NCBI GenBank assembly: GCA_022572105.1
Contig: JACZWN010000022.1
Location: 1-23,722 of the forward strand
Length of the DNA stretch: 23,722 nt
Source of the DNA: Pseudomonadota bacterium
GTDB taxonomy: Bacteria; Pseudomonadota; Alphaproteobacteria; Kiloniellales; J153
Direction: 5' to 3'
A model generated the notes under the pieces. That model did no database searches and was not told the origin of the DNA. It saw only the letters and a list, made by a program, of their open reading frames with translations. The stretch's first letter is position 1; every line of letters starts with the position of its first letter. Made by a program: the position numbers and the translations under genes. Below are positions 9,440 to 17,274 of the stretch, piece by piece.

Positions 9440-10155
9440 GACAGCGCCGCGACCAGGCCGTCGAACAGGGGCCGCCCGTCGGTGCCGCCCAAGGCCGGGT
9501 CGGCCAGGCGCTCCGGGTGCGGCATCATGCCGAGCACGGTCTTGGCCTCGTTGAACACCCCGGCGATGTTGCGCGCCGCGCCGTTGGGGTTGGCCTGCGC
9601 GGTCATCTCGCCATCCTGGTCGCAGTAGCGGAAGGCGATCTGACCGCGCGCCTCGAGGCGCTCGAGCTGGTCCTCGCCGGCCACGTAGTTGCCGTCGTGG
9701 TGGGCGACCGGCACGCGCAGGGTCTGGCCGGTCTCGTAGGCGCTGGTGAACAGGGACTGGCTGGTCTCGACCCGGATCAGGACGTCGCGGCAGACGAACT
9801 TCAGGCTCGCGTTGGGCAGGAACGCGCCGGGCAGCAGGCCGGTCTCGGTCAGGACCTGGAAGCCGTTGCAGATGCCGAGCACGGGCACGCCCTTGCGGGC
9901 CCGGCGCACCACCTCGCGCATGGCCGGCGAGTGCGCCGCCATGGCGCCGCAGCGCAGGTAGTCGCCGTAGGCGAAGCCGCCCGGCAGGACGATGAGGTCG
10001 ACCTTGTCGAAGTCCGCGTCCTTGTGCCAGACCATGACCGGCGCGCCGTCACCGGCCCTCTTGGCGCCGGGACCGGCCCGCATGGACCGGCCGAGCGCGA
10101 CCTGGACGTCGCGGTCGCAGTTCGATCCGGGGAAGACGATGATCGCGGCTTTCAT
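9436..10155 (-). CDS. purQ: Phosphoribosylformylglycinamidine synthase subunit PurQ (glutaminase)
   Basis: Class I glutamine amidotransferase subunit of FGAM synthase; it releases ammonia from glutamine for PurL. The catalytic triad is seen as C96 (LGICNGFQ), H213 and E215 (MMPHPERL). The N-terminal AIIVFPGSNCDRD and PGGFAYGDYLRCG are PurQ signatures. Length is 239 residues, slightly longer than many PurQ proteins because of a loop around residues 25-38 (RAGPGAKRAGDGAP). It overlaps purL by 4 bases downstream and follows purS by 19 bases, so the three form one operon. Confidence 0.97.
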
Positions 10156-10174
10156 CCCGGCTCAACACTCCGGT

Positions 10175-10459
10175 TCATCGCGGCGCCTCGCTCACGGGGG
10201 CGTCGGAGCCATCCGATGCAGCATCGAGCTCGATCGTATAGTTCTCGATCACGGTGTTGGCGAGCAGCTTCTCGCACATCTCGCGCAGGCGCACGCGCGC
10301 GGCCTCCGGGTCCCGTTCGGCGATTTCCAGGTCGATCACCTTGCCCTGGCGGACCGCCTCGACGCCGGCGAAGCCGAGCGCGGCCAGGGCGTGCTGAATC
10401 GCCTTGCCTTGCGGGTCGAGAATCCCGGGCTTCAGGGTCACGTGGACGCGGGCTTTCAC
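10175..10459 (-). CDS. purS: Phosphoribosylformylglycinamidine synthase subunit PurS
   Basis: A small subunit that bridges PurL and PurQ in the FGAM synthase complex. The 94-residue product begins MKARVHVTLKPGILDPQGKA, and contains ALGFAGVEAVRQGKVIDLE and LREMCEKLLANTVIENY, which are PurS hallmarks. A GTG start at 10459 is chosen because the conserved PurS N-terminus begins there; the open frame continues upstream without family similarity. The C-terminal acidic/serine-rich tail (about the last 14 residues) extends beyond the usual ~80-residue family length. It is the first gene of the purS-purQ-purL-bolA-grxD unit; purC, often upstream of purS, is absent here. Confidence 0.93.
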   Translation of the reverse strand: MKARVHVTLKPGILDPQGKAIQHALAALGFAGVEAVRQGKVIDLEIAERDPEAARVRLREMCEKLLANTVIENYTIELDAASDGSDAPVSEAPR

Positions 10460-10506
10460 TGGGCGCAGCTTCCGAATCGAGAAGGCCGGGTCCGGCGGGG
10501 AGCGGG

Positions 10507-10535
10507 ACTGTAACGGCGCCGCGCGGCCTTTACAA
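10507..10535 (-). promoter_or_regulatory. Putative promoter of the purS-purQ-purL-bolA-grxD unit
   Basis: On the minus strand TTGTAA (10535-10530) and TACAGT (10512-10507) are 17 bases apart, each matching the sigma-70 consensus at 4 of 6 positions. The predicted transcript would start about 40 bases before the GTG of purS. Prediction only. Confidence 0.35.
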
Positions 10536-10587
10536 GGCGCCCCGGCATAGCACGTGCAGGCGCCCCCGGGGGCCGCGATCAGGTTCG

Positions 10588-10664
10588 AATATGGCAGGAA
10601 ATCAATATTAAAATCAATACGTTCTACGAAAGTTATACAGAGGTTGCCCACAGAATCATCCACA
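10588..10664 (+). other. AT-rich stretch with three DnaA-box-like 9-mers
   Basis: Within the 315-base gap between purS and the IS element, 10588-10632 is unusually AT-rich for this window. It is followed by TTATACAGA (10633), TTGCCCACA (10644) and TCATCCACA (10656), having 2, 2 and 1 mismatches to the DnaA consensus TTATCCACA. They share orientation and are spaced 11 and 12 bases apart, about one helical turn. The remainder of the gap (10665-10774) shows nothing recognisable. Confidence 0.4.
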
Positions 10665-10774
10665 CGGTTCTCTTCCCGGCATCTTGTCGGCGCGCGCGAT
10701 TCCGGGGATACTCCCGGCCCCTGGTTCGACTTTTGAGCGGTAACACCCGGATGGTCAGTCCGTACCTTCTTATA

Positions 10775-11936
10775 CCAAGGAGCGCTTGAGTTGACTCGGG
10801 GGGTTTCCCTTCGGCGCGGTTTTGTGATTCTCTCGGCCCCTACTAGATATGGGGGTTACCATGGGATCATCACTCAAGATACGGGATGATTTGACGCCTT
10901 TGGGGCTTCGGCGATGGGCTCGTAAGGAGGCGCGAGGGCAGCCGGCTGCGCGGGCCTATGCGATCGCGAACGCGCTCGAGGGGATGAGCCGGGCCGAGGC
11001 GGCGCGGCGGGCGGGGATGGAGCGCCAAGCGCTGCGCGACGCGGTGCTTCGCTACAACGCCGAAGGCTTGTCCGGGCTTTACGACCACCCGAAGGGCCGC
11101 CCGCCGCGTCGCCTCACGCAAGGCGAGGAAGCGGCGCTGGCGGCGGTGATCCTAGAGGGGCCGGACCCCGAGCGCGACGGGGTCTGCGCCTGGACCCGGG
11201 CCGACTTGTGCCGCTGGATGGAAGCGCATTTCAGCAAAACCTACCACCCCTCCAGCCTGACCCGGGTGCTGCGACGGTTGGGCTTTTCGCGGCAGAAGAT
11301 ACGACCGGCGCACCCGCAAAGAGACGCCGAGGCGCAGGAGCGCTTCAAAAAAAGGGGCTCCGCGCGGCCCTGAAGGCGGCCGCCGAAGCGCATCCCGACA
11401 AGCGCATCGAGCTCTGGTTCCAGGACGAGGCCCGCGTCGGCAATAAGGGCCGGGTCTGCCACCGCTGGTGGCTCCGGGGCCGGCGCGCCCCGGGCCCGCG
11501 TCAGATCGGCTACCAGTGGGCCTACATCTTCACCGCCGTGTGCCCGGCCACCGGCGAGGACTTCACCCTCGTGCTGCCCACCGTCAACGCCAAGGTCATG
11601 GACCTGTTCCTCGCCCGCTTCGCCGCCACCCGGCCAGACGACGCACACGCCGTGATCGTGCTCGACGGCGCCGGCTGGCACGACCGCCGCGCGCTTGAGG
11701 TCCCGGACAACCTCACCCTGGCGCCCTTGCCATCCTACAGTCCGGAACTCAACCCGGTCGAGCGGGTCTGGCTTTATCTGCGCGAGCGCTTCCTCTCGCT
11801 CCGCGTCCTCGACGACACCGAAGCCATCATCGAGGCTTGCTGCCAGGCCTGGGTTGCCCTCACCGAAGAGCCAGATCGTATCCGATCCCTCTGCGCCTAT
11901 CCTTGGATCATAAAGGTCAGTTCATAGACTCGCTGG
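10775..11936 (+). mobile_element. IS630-family insertion sequence
   Basis: A 1162-bp element with imperfect terminal inverted repeats: the left end begins CCAAGGAGCGCTTGAGTTGA, and the complement of the right end begins CCAGCGAGTCTATGAACTGA. TA flanks both ends (10773-10774 and 11937-11938), the target site used by IS630/Tc1-mariner elements. It encodes a single DDE transposase split by a frameshift. The right end stops 21 bases from the cystathionine beta-synthase stop codon. The left outer bases match the ends of the MITE-like repeats in this window. Confidence 0.88.
10861..11927 (+). CDS. IS630-family transposase, two frames joined by a -1 shift
   Basis: The first frame (10861-11373; an ATG at 10849 is also possible) encodes the helix-turn-helix DNA-binding half, with SRAEAARRAGMERQALRDAV at about residues 40-59. 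The second frame carries the DDE catalytic half: WFQDEARVG, VIVLDGAGWH and ELNPVERVW hold the catalytic acids. Continuity of the family sequence requires a -1 shift at the A7-G4 run (11347-11357), reading FKK in one frame and QKKGL in the other. A 6-bp GC stem (11364-11369 with 11378-11383) starts about 9 bases after the run, a layout that favours ribosomal frameshifting, which is known in this IS family. A disabling indel or sequencing error in the homopolymer is the alternative. GGGGG precedes ATG 10861. Confidence 0.85.
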
Positions 11937-11957
11937 TATTATATCCCGCCCGCCCCC

Positions 11958-13334
11958 TCACTTCATCTTCCTTCTCAGGTGGTTGAGCAGGTCGATGCGG
12001 GTTATCAGGCCGAGGAACTTGTCGCCGTCGAGCACGATGGGCACGTGGTCGGCGCGGAAGATGGGCAGCAGCTCCTCGAGCCGCGCGTCGGCCTGGATCG
12101 TCTCGATCTTCGAGATCATGGCGTCCTTGACCGGCGCCTTGAAGCGTTCCTCGTCGCGGATCACCTCGAGCAGGATATCGCTCTCGTCGACGATGCCGAC
12201 GATGTGCTCCTCGTCGCCCATGACCGGCAGCTGGGAGATGTCGTAGAGCTTCATGCGCCCGTAGGCGATGAGCAGGGTATCCTCGGGCGAGACGAAGACC
12301 GTGTCGTGCTCCTTGTGGCGCCGGGTGATGAAATCCCGCAGGTCGCCGTGCCGCTCGAGCTGGATGAAGCCCTGGTCGATCATCCAGAAGTCGTTGAACA
12401 TCTTGGTCAGGTACTTGTTGCCGCTGTCGCAGACGAAGGTGACGACCCGCTTGGACTCGGTTTGCGCGCGGCAGTAGCGTAGCGCGGCGGCGATCAGGGT
12501 GCCCGAGGAGGAGCCGGCCAGGATGCCCTCCTTCTCCAAGAGTTCGCGTGCGACGTGGAAGGCCTCGGCATCGGAGATGGTGTAGGCCGTCTTGGTCCGC
12601 GACAGGTCGCAGATGGGCGGCAGGAAGTCCTCGCCGATGCCCTCGACCAGCCACGAGCCGACCTCCTTGGAAAGCGCGCCGGTCTCGACGTATTCGGCCA
12701 GCACCGAGCCCTCCGGGTCGGCCAGAACCATCTCCAGATCGGGCGCGACCCCGGCGAAGTAGCGCGACAGGCCGGTGATCGTGCCGCCCGAGCCGACGCC
12801 GCACACGACCGCGTCCAGGTCGTGCTCCATCTGCTCCCAGATCTCGGGCCCGGTGGTGGTCTCGTGGGCCAGCGGGTTGGCCGGGTTGGCGAACTGGTTG
12901 ACGTAGAAGGCGCCGGTCTCGCCGGCGATGCGCGCGGCCATGTCCTGGTAGTACTCCGGGTGGCCCTTGCCGACGTCCGAGCGGGTCAGCAGCACCTCGG
13001 CGCCGAGCGCCTTGAGGTGGAAGATCTTCTCCTGGGCCATCTTGTCGGGTACCACGATAATCAGGCGGTAGCCCTTCTGCGCCGCGACCAGCGCCAGCCC
13101 GAGGCCGGTGTTGCCGGCGGTTGCCTCGATGATGGTGCCGCCGGGCTCCAGCGTGCCGTCGCCCTCGGCGGCCTCGATCATCGATTTGCCGATGCGGTCC
13201 TTGATCGAGCCGCCCGGGTTCTGGTTCTCCAGCTTCAGGAACAGCCGGCATGGGCCGGCATCCAGTTTCCTGGCCTCGATGAGCGGCGTGTTGCCGATGC
13301 TCTCGAGCACGTTGTGAAAGACGGGGGCGGACAT
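11958..13334 (-). CDS. cbs: Cystathionine beta-synthase-like PLP enzyme with C-terminal CBS domain pair
   Basis: A 458-residue fold-type II PLP enzyme that condenses serine (or O-acetylserine) with homocysteine or sulfide. K45 in GGSIKDR is the PLP Schiff-base lysine; the substrate loop TAGNTG (72-77) and phosphate-binding GSGGT are present. Residues from about 335 form two CBS motifs (ITRRHKEHDTVFVSPEDTLL and DAMISKIETIQADARLEELL), the regulatory module that distinguishes CBS from plain cysteine synthase. The start at 13334 is preceded by an AGG-rich site and matches the family start SIGNTPLIE; the frame is open farther upstream. Cystathionine gamma-lyase usually neighbours this gene, but here an IS630 element lies 21 bases beyond the stop. 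Cystathionine versus cysteine synthesis cannot be settled by sequence. Confidence 0.88.
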   Translation of the reverse strand: MSAPVFHNVLESIGNTPLIEARKLDAGPCRLFLKLENQNPGGSIKDRIGKSMIEAAEGDGTLEPGGTIIEATAGNTGLGLALVAAQKGYRLIIVVPDKMAQEKIFHLKALGAEVLLTRSDVGKGHPEYYQDMAARIAGETGAFYVNQFANPANPLAHETTTGPEIWEQMEHDLDAVVCGVGSGGTITGLSRYFAGVAPDLEMVLADPEGSVLAEYVETGALSKEVGSWLVEGIGEDFLPPICDLSRTKTAYTISDAEAFHVARELLEKEGILAGSSSGTLIAAALRYCRAQTESKRVVTFVCDSGNKYLTKMFNDFWMIDQGFIQLERHGDLRDFITRRHKEHDTVFVSPEDTLLIAYGRMKLYDISQLPVMGDEEHIVGIVDESDILLEVIRDEERFKAPVKDAMISKIETIQADARLEELLPIFRADHVPIVLDGDKFLGLITRIDLLNHLRRKMK

Positions 13335-13423
13335 GGCTGCACCTTCGAATTGGACCGCTACGGCGCCTGTTAAAGTGACCCGCCCGGCCGCGCCCCGCAA
13401 GCCCCCAAGGAACGTGTGGCTGC

Positions 13424-14677
13424 TCAGCGCTCCGTGATCGGCGCGTCCTGGACCAGGCCCTCGTCCGAGCGGGCCGAGAGCACGCGGGTCGGGAAGCCGC
13501 CGGCCTCCAACGCGGCGATGATCTCGTGCACGTGCTCGGCGTTGCGGGTCTCGATGACCGCGTCCACGTCGGCCTGCTTGGCGGGCACGTCGTAGAACAG
13601 GCGCTGGTGGTAGACCTCGATGATGTTTCCCCCCGTCTCGCCGATCAGGCGCGCCACGTTGGCCAGCACGCCGGGCCGGTCGATGATGCCGATCCTGAGC
13701 CGCACCATGCGCCCGTCGCGCACCAGGCCCCGGGTCAGCACCCAGGACAAAAGGCGCACGTCGATGTTGCCGCCGCAGATGACCACGCCGACCTTGCGCC
13801 CGGCGAAGCGCTCCTTCTCCTTCATGAGCGCCGCCACCCCGGCCGCGCCGGCGCCCTCGGCGACGATCTTCTGCTGCTCGACCAGGACGTGGACCGCGGT
13901 CTCGATCAGGGCCTCGTCGACCAGCAGGATGTCCTCGACCAGCTCCTCGATGATCGGGCGGGTCAGCGCGCCCGGGTTCTTGACCGCGATGCCGTCGGCC
14001 AGCGTCTGCCCGCCGGCGCTCGGCGCCAGCTCGTTGACGGCCTGGTACATGGACGGGAAGAGCTCGGCCTCGACCCCGATCATCTCGATCTCCGGCTTGA
14101 CCGACTTGGCCGCGATGGCGATGCCCGAGATGATGCCGCCGCCGCCGATCGGCACCACGATGGCGTCGAGCTCCGGCTGGTCCTCGAGCATCTCGAAGCC
14201 GATGGTGCCCTGGCCGGCGACGATCTTGGGGTCGTCGTAGGGGTGCACGAAGGTCAGGTTCTCCTGGTCCGCGATCTCGCGCGCGGCGACCGCCGAGGCG
14301 TCCAGGGTGTCGCCGAGCAGCACCACCCGCGCGCCCAGCTCCCGGGTGCGCTCGACCTTGGTGAAGGGGGCGAACTCGGGCATCACGATGGTCGCCGGGA
14401 TGCCGAGGCGCCGGGCGTGATGGGCGACCCCTTGGGCGTGGTTGCCGGCCGACATGGCGATGACGCCGTACCCGGCCTGCTCCGCGGTCAGGCTCTTGAG
14501 CTTATTGAGCGCGCCGCGGTCCTTGAACGAGCCGGTGTATTGCTGGTTCTCCAGCTTCAGGTAGAGCTCGCAGCCCAGGATCTCGCTCAGGCGTGGCGCG
14601 GCCACCAGCGGCGTGCGCATGACCTCGCCCTCGATCTCCTTGGCGGCGGCCTTGATGTCCGAAGCGCTGACCGTCAT
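13424..14677 (-). CDS. ilvA: Threonine ammonia-lyase (threonine dehydratase) with C-terminal ACT domain
   Basis: Deaminates threonine to 2-oxobutyrate, the first step toward isoleucine, or degrades it catabolically. The 417-residue protein has the PLP lysine K52 in YTGSFKDRGA, SAGNHAQG, and the tetraglycine phosphate loop PIGGGG. Residues about 330-405 form one ACT-like regulatory domain (RIGIIDRPGVLANVARLIGE). This short single-ACT form is the TdcB/IlvA type common in alphaproteobacteria, as opposed to the ~510-residue biosynthetic form. It follows the penicillin-acylase-like gene by 22 bases and precedes the CBS gene by 89 bases on the same strand, so the three may be co-transcribed. GAGGGGAGAATC upstream of the ATG supplies the ribosome-binding site. 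Confidence 0.94.
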   Translation of the reverse strand: MTVSASDIKAAAKEIEGEVMRTPLVAAPRLSEILGCELYLKLENQQYTGSFKDRGALNKLKSLTAEQAGYGVIAMSAGNHAQGVAHHARRLGIPATIVMPEFAPFTKVERTRELGARVVLLGDTLDASAVAAREIADQENLTFVHPYDDPKIVAGQGTIGFEMLEDQPELDAIVVPIGGGGIISGIAIAAKSVKPEIEMIGVEAELFPSMYQAVNELAPSAGGQTLADGIAVKNPGALTRPIIEELVEDILLVDEALIETAVHVLVEQQKIVAEGAGAAGVAALMKEKERFAGRKVGVVICGGNIDVRLLSWVLTRGLVRDGRMVRLRIGIIDRPGVLANVARLIGETGGNIIEVYHQRLFYDVPAKQADVDAVIETRNAEHVHEIIAALEAGGFPTRVLSARSDEGLVQDAPITER

Positions 14678-14699
14678 CGTGCGATTCTCCCCTCACGGT

Positions 14700-17126
14700 T
14701 TACGAGCCTGCTGGAATGAGCCTCAGCCGGTCCGTCGATTCTGTCTCCGTACCGTCCAGCTTTAGATAGATACCGTCGCGCCAGCGCTCCGCCAAGTTGC
14801 CGTAGAGCGGCGAGAGCGGGTTTCCCGACTGGCCGGTGGCGATCATGAAGCGCGAATCGTCCAGCTTGGCCAAGTCGTAGACCGCGCGGTAGCCGGGTCC
14901 GTGGATGTCCTCGAACAGGCTGTCGCGCGGCCCGGTCACCCGGACGCCCGCTTTGTTGAGGGTGTAGTTGCCGCCGTCGGTTTCGACCGCGTAGCCGAAG
15001 AGGACGTCGAACCCGGGCATCCGGCTGAACACCGGATGGGCAAAGCGCGCGATATGCGCCTCGCCCCAGCGCAGCCGGTCCAGGGGCTGTCCGAAGCGCA
15101 GCGCCAGGCCGTCGAGGGCGGCCTCCAGCGCCGTGGCCAGTTGCGCCGCGCAGTCCTCGCGCGCCTCGGTGCCGATATCGTCGCACCAGACCTGGCCGTC
15201 GGTCAGGATGCGCGCGAGCAGATCCATCTTGGGATATTGAAAGTCGGCGAAGGCCTCGCCCAGCTCGTCGGACAGGAGAACCCGGTTCAGCTCCCGAATC
15301 CAGGAAAAGAAAACCAGCGGCGCCGCCTGCTCGCGGTCCATGCGTCCGTCCCATTCGCCGAGCACCGTCAGCGCCAGGCGGCCCTCGTCGGTGTCCGGCT
15401 TGGCCTCGAGCAAGAGCGGCAGCAGCTCCCGGACGCCGAGCGACACGATATCCTGTTGCATGGCGCGCGCGCCTTGCGGAGTCCGCCCCGGGTCGCCCGG
15501 ACCGTCGAGCATCTCGTTGATGCGCCGGGCGCGGTAATGGTCCGCCCAATCGGCGGTGATCAGGTGCGGGTAGCCGTCGGGAACGATCTTGTTGTTGGCC
15601 GCGACCAAGCGCCCGGAGCGCGGGTTCACGGTCATCGGCAGCTCGTCGAAGGGGATGAAGCCGGTCCAGTCGAACTCGCCGCTCCAGCCCGGCACCGGGG
15701 CGCGGCCGTCGCCCCGCTTGCGAATCGGCACCCGCCCGGGGGCGATGAAGCCGATCGTGCCGCCGGTATCGGCGTAGACGATGTTCTGCTGTGGGCTATG
15801 GAAGTTGCGGAGCGCGGCCAGGAACCCGTCCCAGTCGCGCGCGCGGGTGATGCCGTGGAGCGCCTCCGCGGTGCGATCGTCGGCGCGTAGCGCCGGCCAG
15901 GCGAGCGCGAGAACGGTCTCGGCGGCGGCCGCGCCTGGCGCCCGCGCCGCGGCCTCGGAGACGACCGGACCGTGGCGCGTCGCGCGCACGGTGATGCGCT
16001 CGGCCTCGGCGCCGTTCACCGCGATGACCTCCTCGCGGGTTTCGAAGAGGCGCGGCCCCTCGGGCGTCCGGTAGCGCGCGGGATCGTCGTCGGCGACCTT
16101 CTCGATGAAGAAATCCTGGGCGTCGCCTTGGGTGTTCGTGAAGCCCCAGGCGATGCGGCCGTTGTGGCCGAAGACGACGAAGGGCATGCCCGGCGCGGTG
16201 GCGCCGGTTACCGTCAGCTCCGGCGTCTCGATGCGCGCCAGGTACCACTGGCCGGGCGCGGACAGGCCCAGGTGCGGGTCGTTGGCCAGGATCGGGCGGC
16301 CGCTTTCGGTCCGGCTGCCGGCCAGCACCCAGGAATTGGAGGCGCCGTTGGACGCCAGGTCCCCCAGGTCCCAGGGAAGCTTCGCGCCCAGGCGCTCGAG
16401 CGCCACGCCGTCGAGCGCCGCGCCGTCGAGCGCCACGCCGTCGAGCAGAGCGGCCAGATCCGGGATCGTGACCGGCGCCCCGGCCGGATAGTCCGGCCAC
16501 AGAAAATCGATCTGATCGGGCCTCAGGCGGCGCGCCAGGCGCGCGCGCAGCAGCTCGTCGCGGCGGTTGCCGGCAAGCCGTAACGCCATGAGCCGGCCCC
16601 AGACCAGGCTGTCCGCCGGGCGCCAGGGTTCGGGCGTATACCACAGGAATTGGAATTCGGGCGGCAGCGGCCCGCCCGGCTCCGCGAGGAAGGCGTTGAC
16701 GCCGGCCGCGTAGGCTTCGAACAGGGCGCGCACGGGTGCGGAGAGATGCGCGACGTTGGCCTCGGCGACCCGGTAGAGCCCGAGCCTGCGCATGAAGCGG
16801 TCGTGTTGCAGGGTCGCCGATCCCAGGATCTCGGACAGGCGGCCGGCGCCGATGCGGCGCATGAGGTCCATCTGCCAGAGGCGGTCCTGGGCGTGGACGT
16901 AGCCGAGCGCCACCGCGGCATCACGCTCGTTTCCCGCGCGGATGGTGACCAGGCCGTCGGCGTCGCGCAGCACCTCGACGGTTGCCTCGAGCCCGGCGAT
17001 CTCGATCGTGCCCTCGGTTTTTGGCAGGGAGCCGCGCAGCCACAGGTAGCCGCCGCCGGCGCCGAGCGCGAACAGCAGCGCGATTGCGCCGCCGGTGCGC
17101 AGGGTCCAGACCAAGAACCGCTTCAT
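14700..17126 (-). CDS. Penicillin acylase family protein (S45 Ntn-hydrolase)
   Basis: An 808-residue precursor of the penicillin G acylase / acyl-homoserine-lactone acylase family, which hydrolyses amide bonds after self-cleavage into two subunits. It starts with a short basic segment and one hydrophobic helix (about residues 5-30), a signal peptide or membrane anchor, so it acts in the periplasm. The new N-terminal nucleophile would be S265 in GASNSWVLAG, followed by the family motifs ANDPHLGLSAPGQWY and GHNGRIAWGFTNTQGDAQDF. Upstream motifs YVHAQDRLWQMDLMRR and GRLSEILG are also typical. Three 15-base tandem repeats encode LDGVA-LDGAA-LDGVA at about 228-242, in the linker before the cleavage site. 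The substrate could be beta-lactams, acyl-homoserine lactones or other acyl amides; sequence does not decide. Confidence 0.92.
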   Translation of the reverse strand: MKRFLVWTLRTGGAIALLFALGAGGGYLWLRGSLPKTEGTIEIAGLEATVEVLRDADGLVTIRAGNERDAAVALGYVHAQDRLWQMDLMRRIGAGRLSEILGSATLQHDRFMRRLGLYRVAEANVAHLSAPVRALFEAYAAGVNAFLAEPGGPLPPEFQFLWYTPEPWRPADSLVWGRLMALRLAGNRRDELLRARLARRLRPDQIDFLWPDYPAGAPVTIPDLAALLDGVALDGAALDGVALERLGAKLPWDLGDLASNGASNSWVLAGSRTESGRPILANDPHLGLSAPGQWYLARIETPELTVTGATAPGMPFVVFGHNGRIAWGFTNTQGDAQDFFIEKVADDDPARYRTPEGPRLFETREEVIAVNGAEAERITVRATRHGPVVSEAAARAPGAAAAETVLALAWPALRADDRTAEALHGITRARDWDGFLAALRNFHSPQQNIVYADTGGTIGFIAPGRVPIRKRGDGRAPVPGWSGEFDWTGFIPFDELPMTVNPRSGRLVAANNKIVPDGYPHLITADWADHYRARRINEMLDGPGDPGRTPQGARAMQQDIVSLGVRELLPLLLEAKPDTDEGRLALTVLGEWDGRMDREQAAPLVFFSWIRELNRVLLSDELGEAFADFQYPKMDLLARILTDGQVWCDDIGTEAREDCAAQLATALEAALDGLALRFGQPLDRLRWGEAHIARFAHPVFSRMPGFDVLFGYAVETDGGNYTLNKAGVRVTGPRDSLFEDIHGPGYRAVYDLAKLDDSRFMIATGQSGNPLSPLYGNLAERWRDGIYLKLDGTETESTDRLRLIPAGS
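16401..16445. repeat. Three tandem copies of a 15-bp unit in the penicillin-acylase-like gene
   Basis: CGCCACGCCGTCGAG repeats exactly three times in tandem (16401-16415, 16416-16430, 16431-16445), with one A/G change in the middle copy. The frame is preserved, giving a pentapeptide repeat in the alpha/beta linker. Confidence 0.92.
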
Positions 17127-17211
17127 GTCGGTATCGTGCGCTCCCGAACCCTTGGCCGAGGGGGCGAATCCCCGCTATGACGGGACAAATTACCCCGGCG
17201 GGTGGGTAATA

Positions 17212-17253
17212 CCAAAGGTCCTTGATATCGACCCATAGAGATCGGGCGGGCGA
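17212..17253. repeat. Solo end of the MITE-like repeat family
   Basis: This ~42-base stretch begins CCAAAGG after a TA and continues TTGATATCGAC. Bases 17230-17253 are identical over 24 positions to 3960-3983 of the MITE-like element. No opposite end was seen nearby. It ends just before the GGAGG (17260-17264) of the metal transporter gene, so it forms most of that gene's leader. Confidence 0.75.
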
Positions 17254-17274
17254 AGCGACGGAGGCGTTTGTTCC

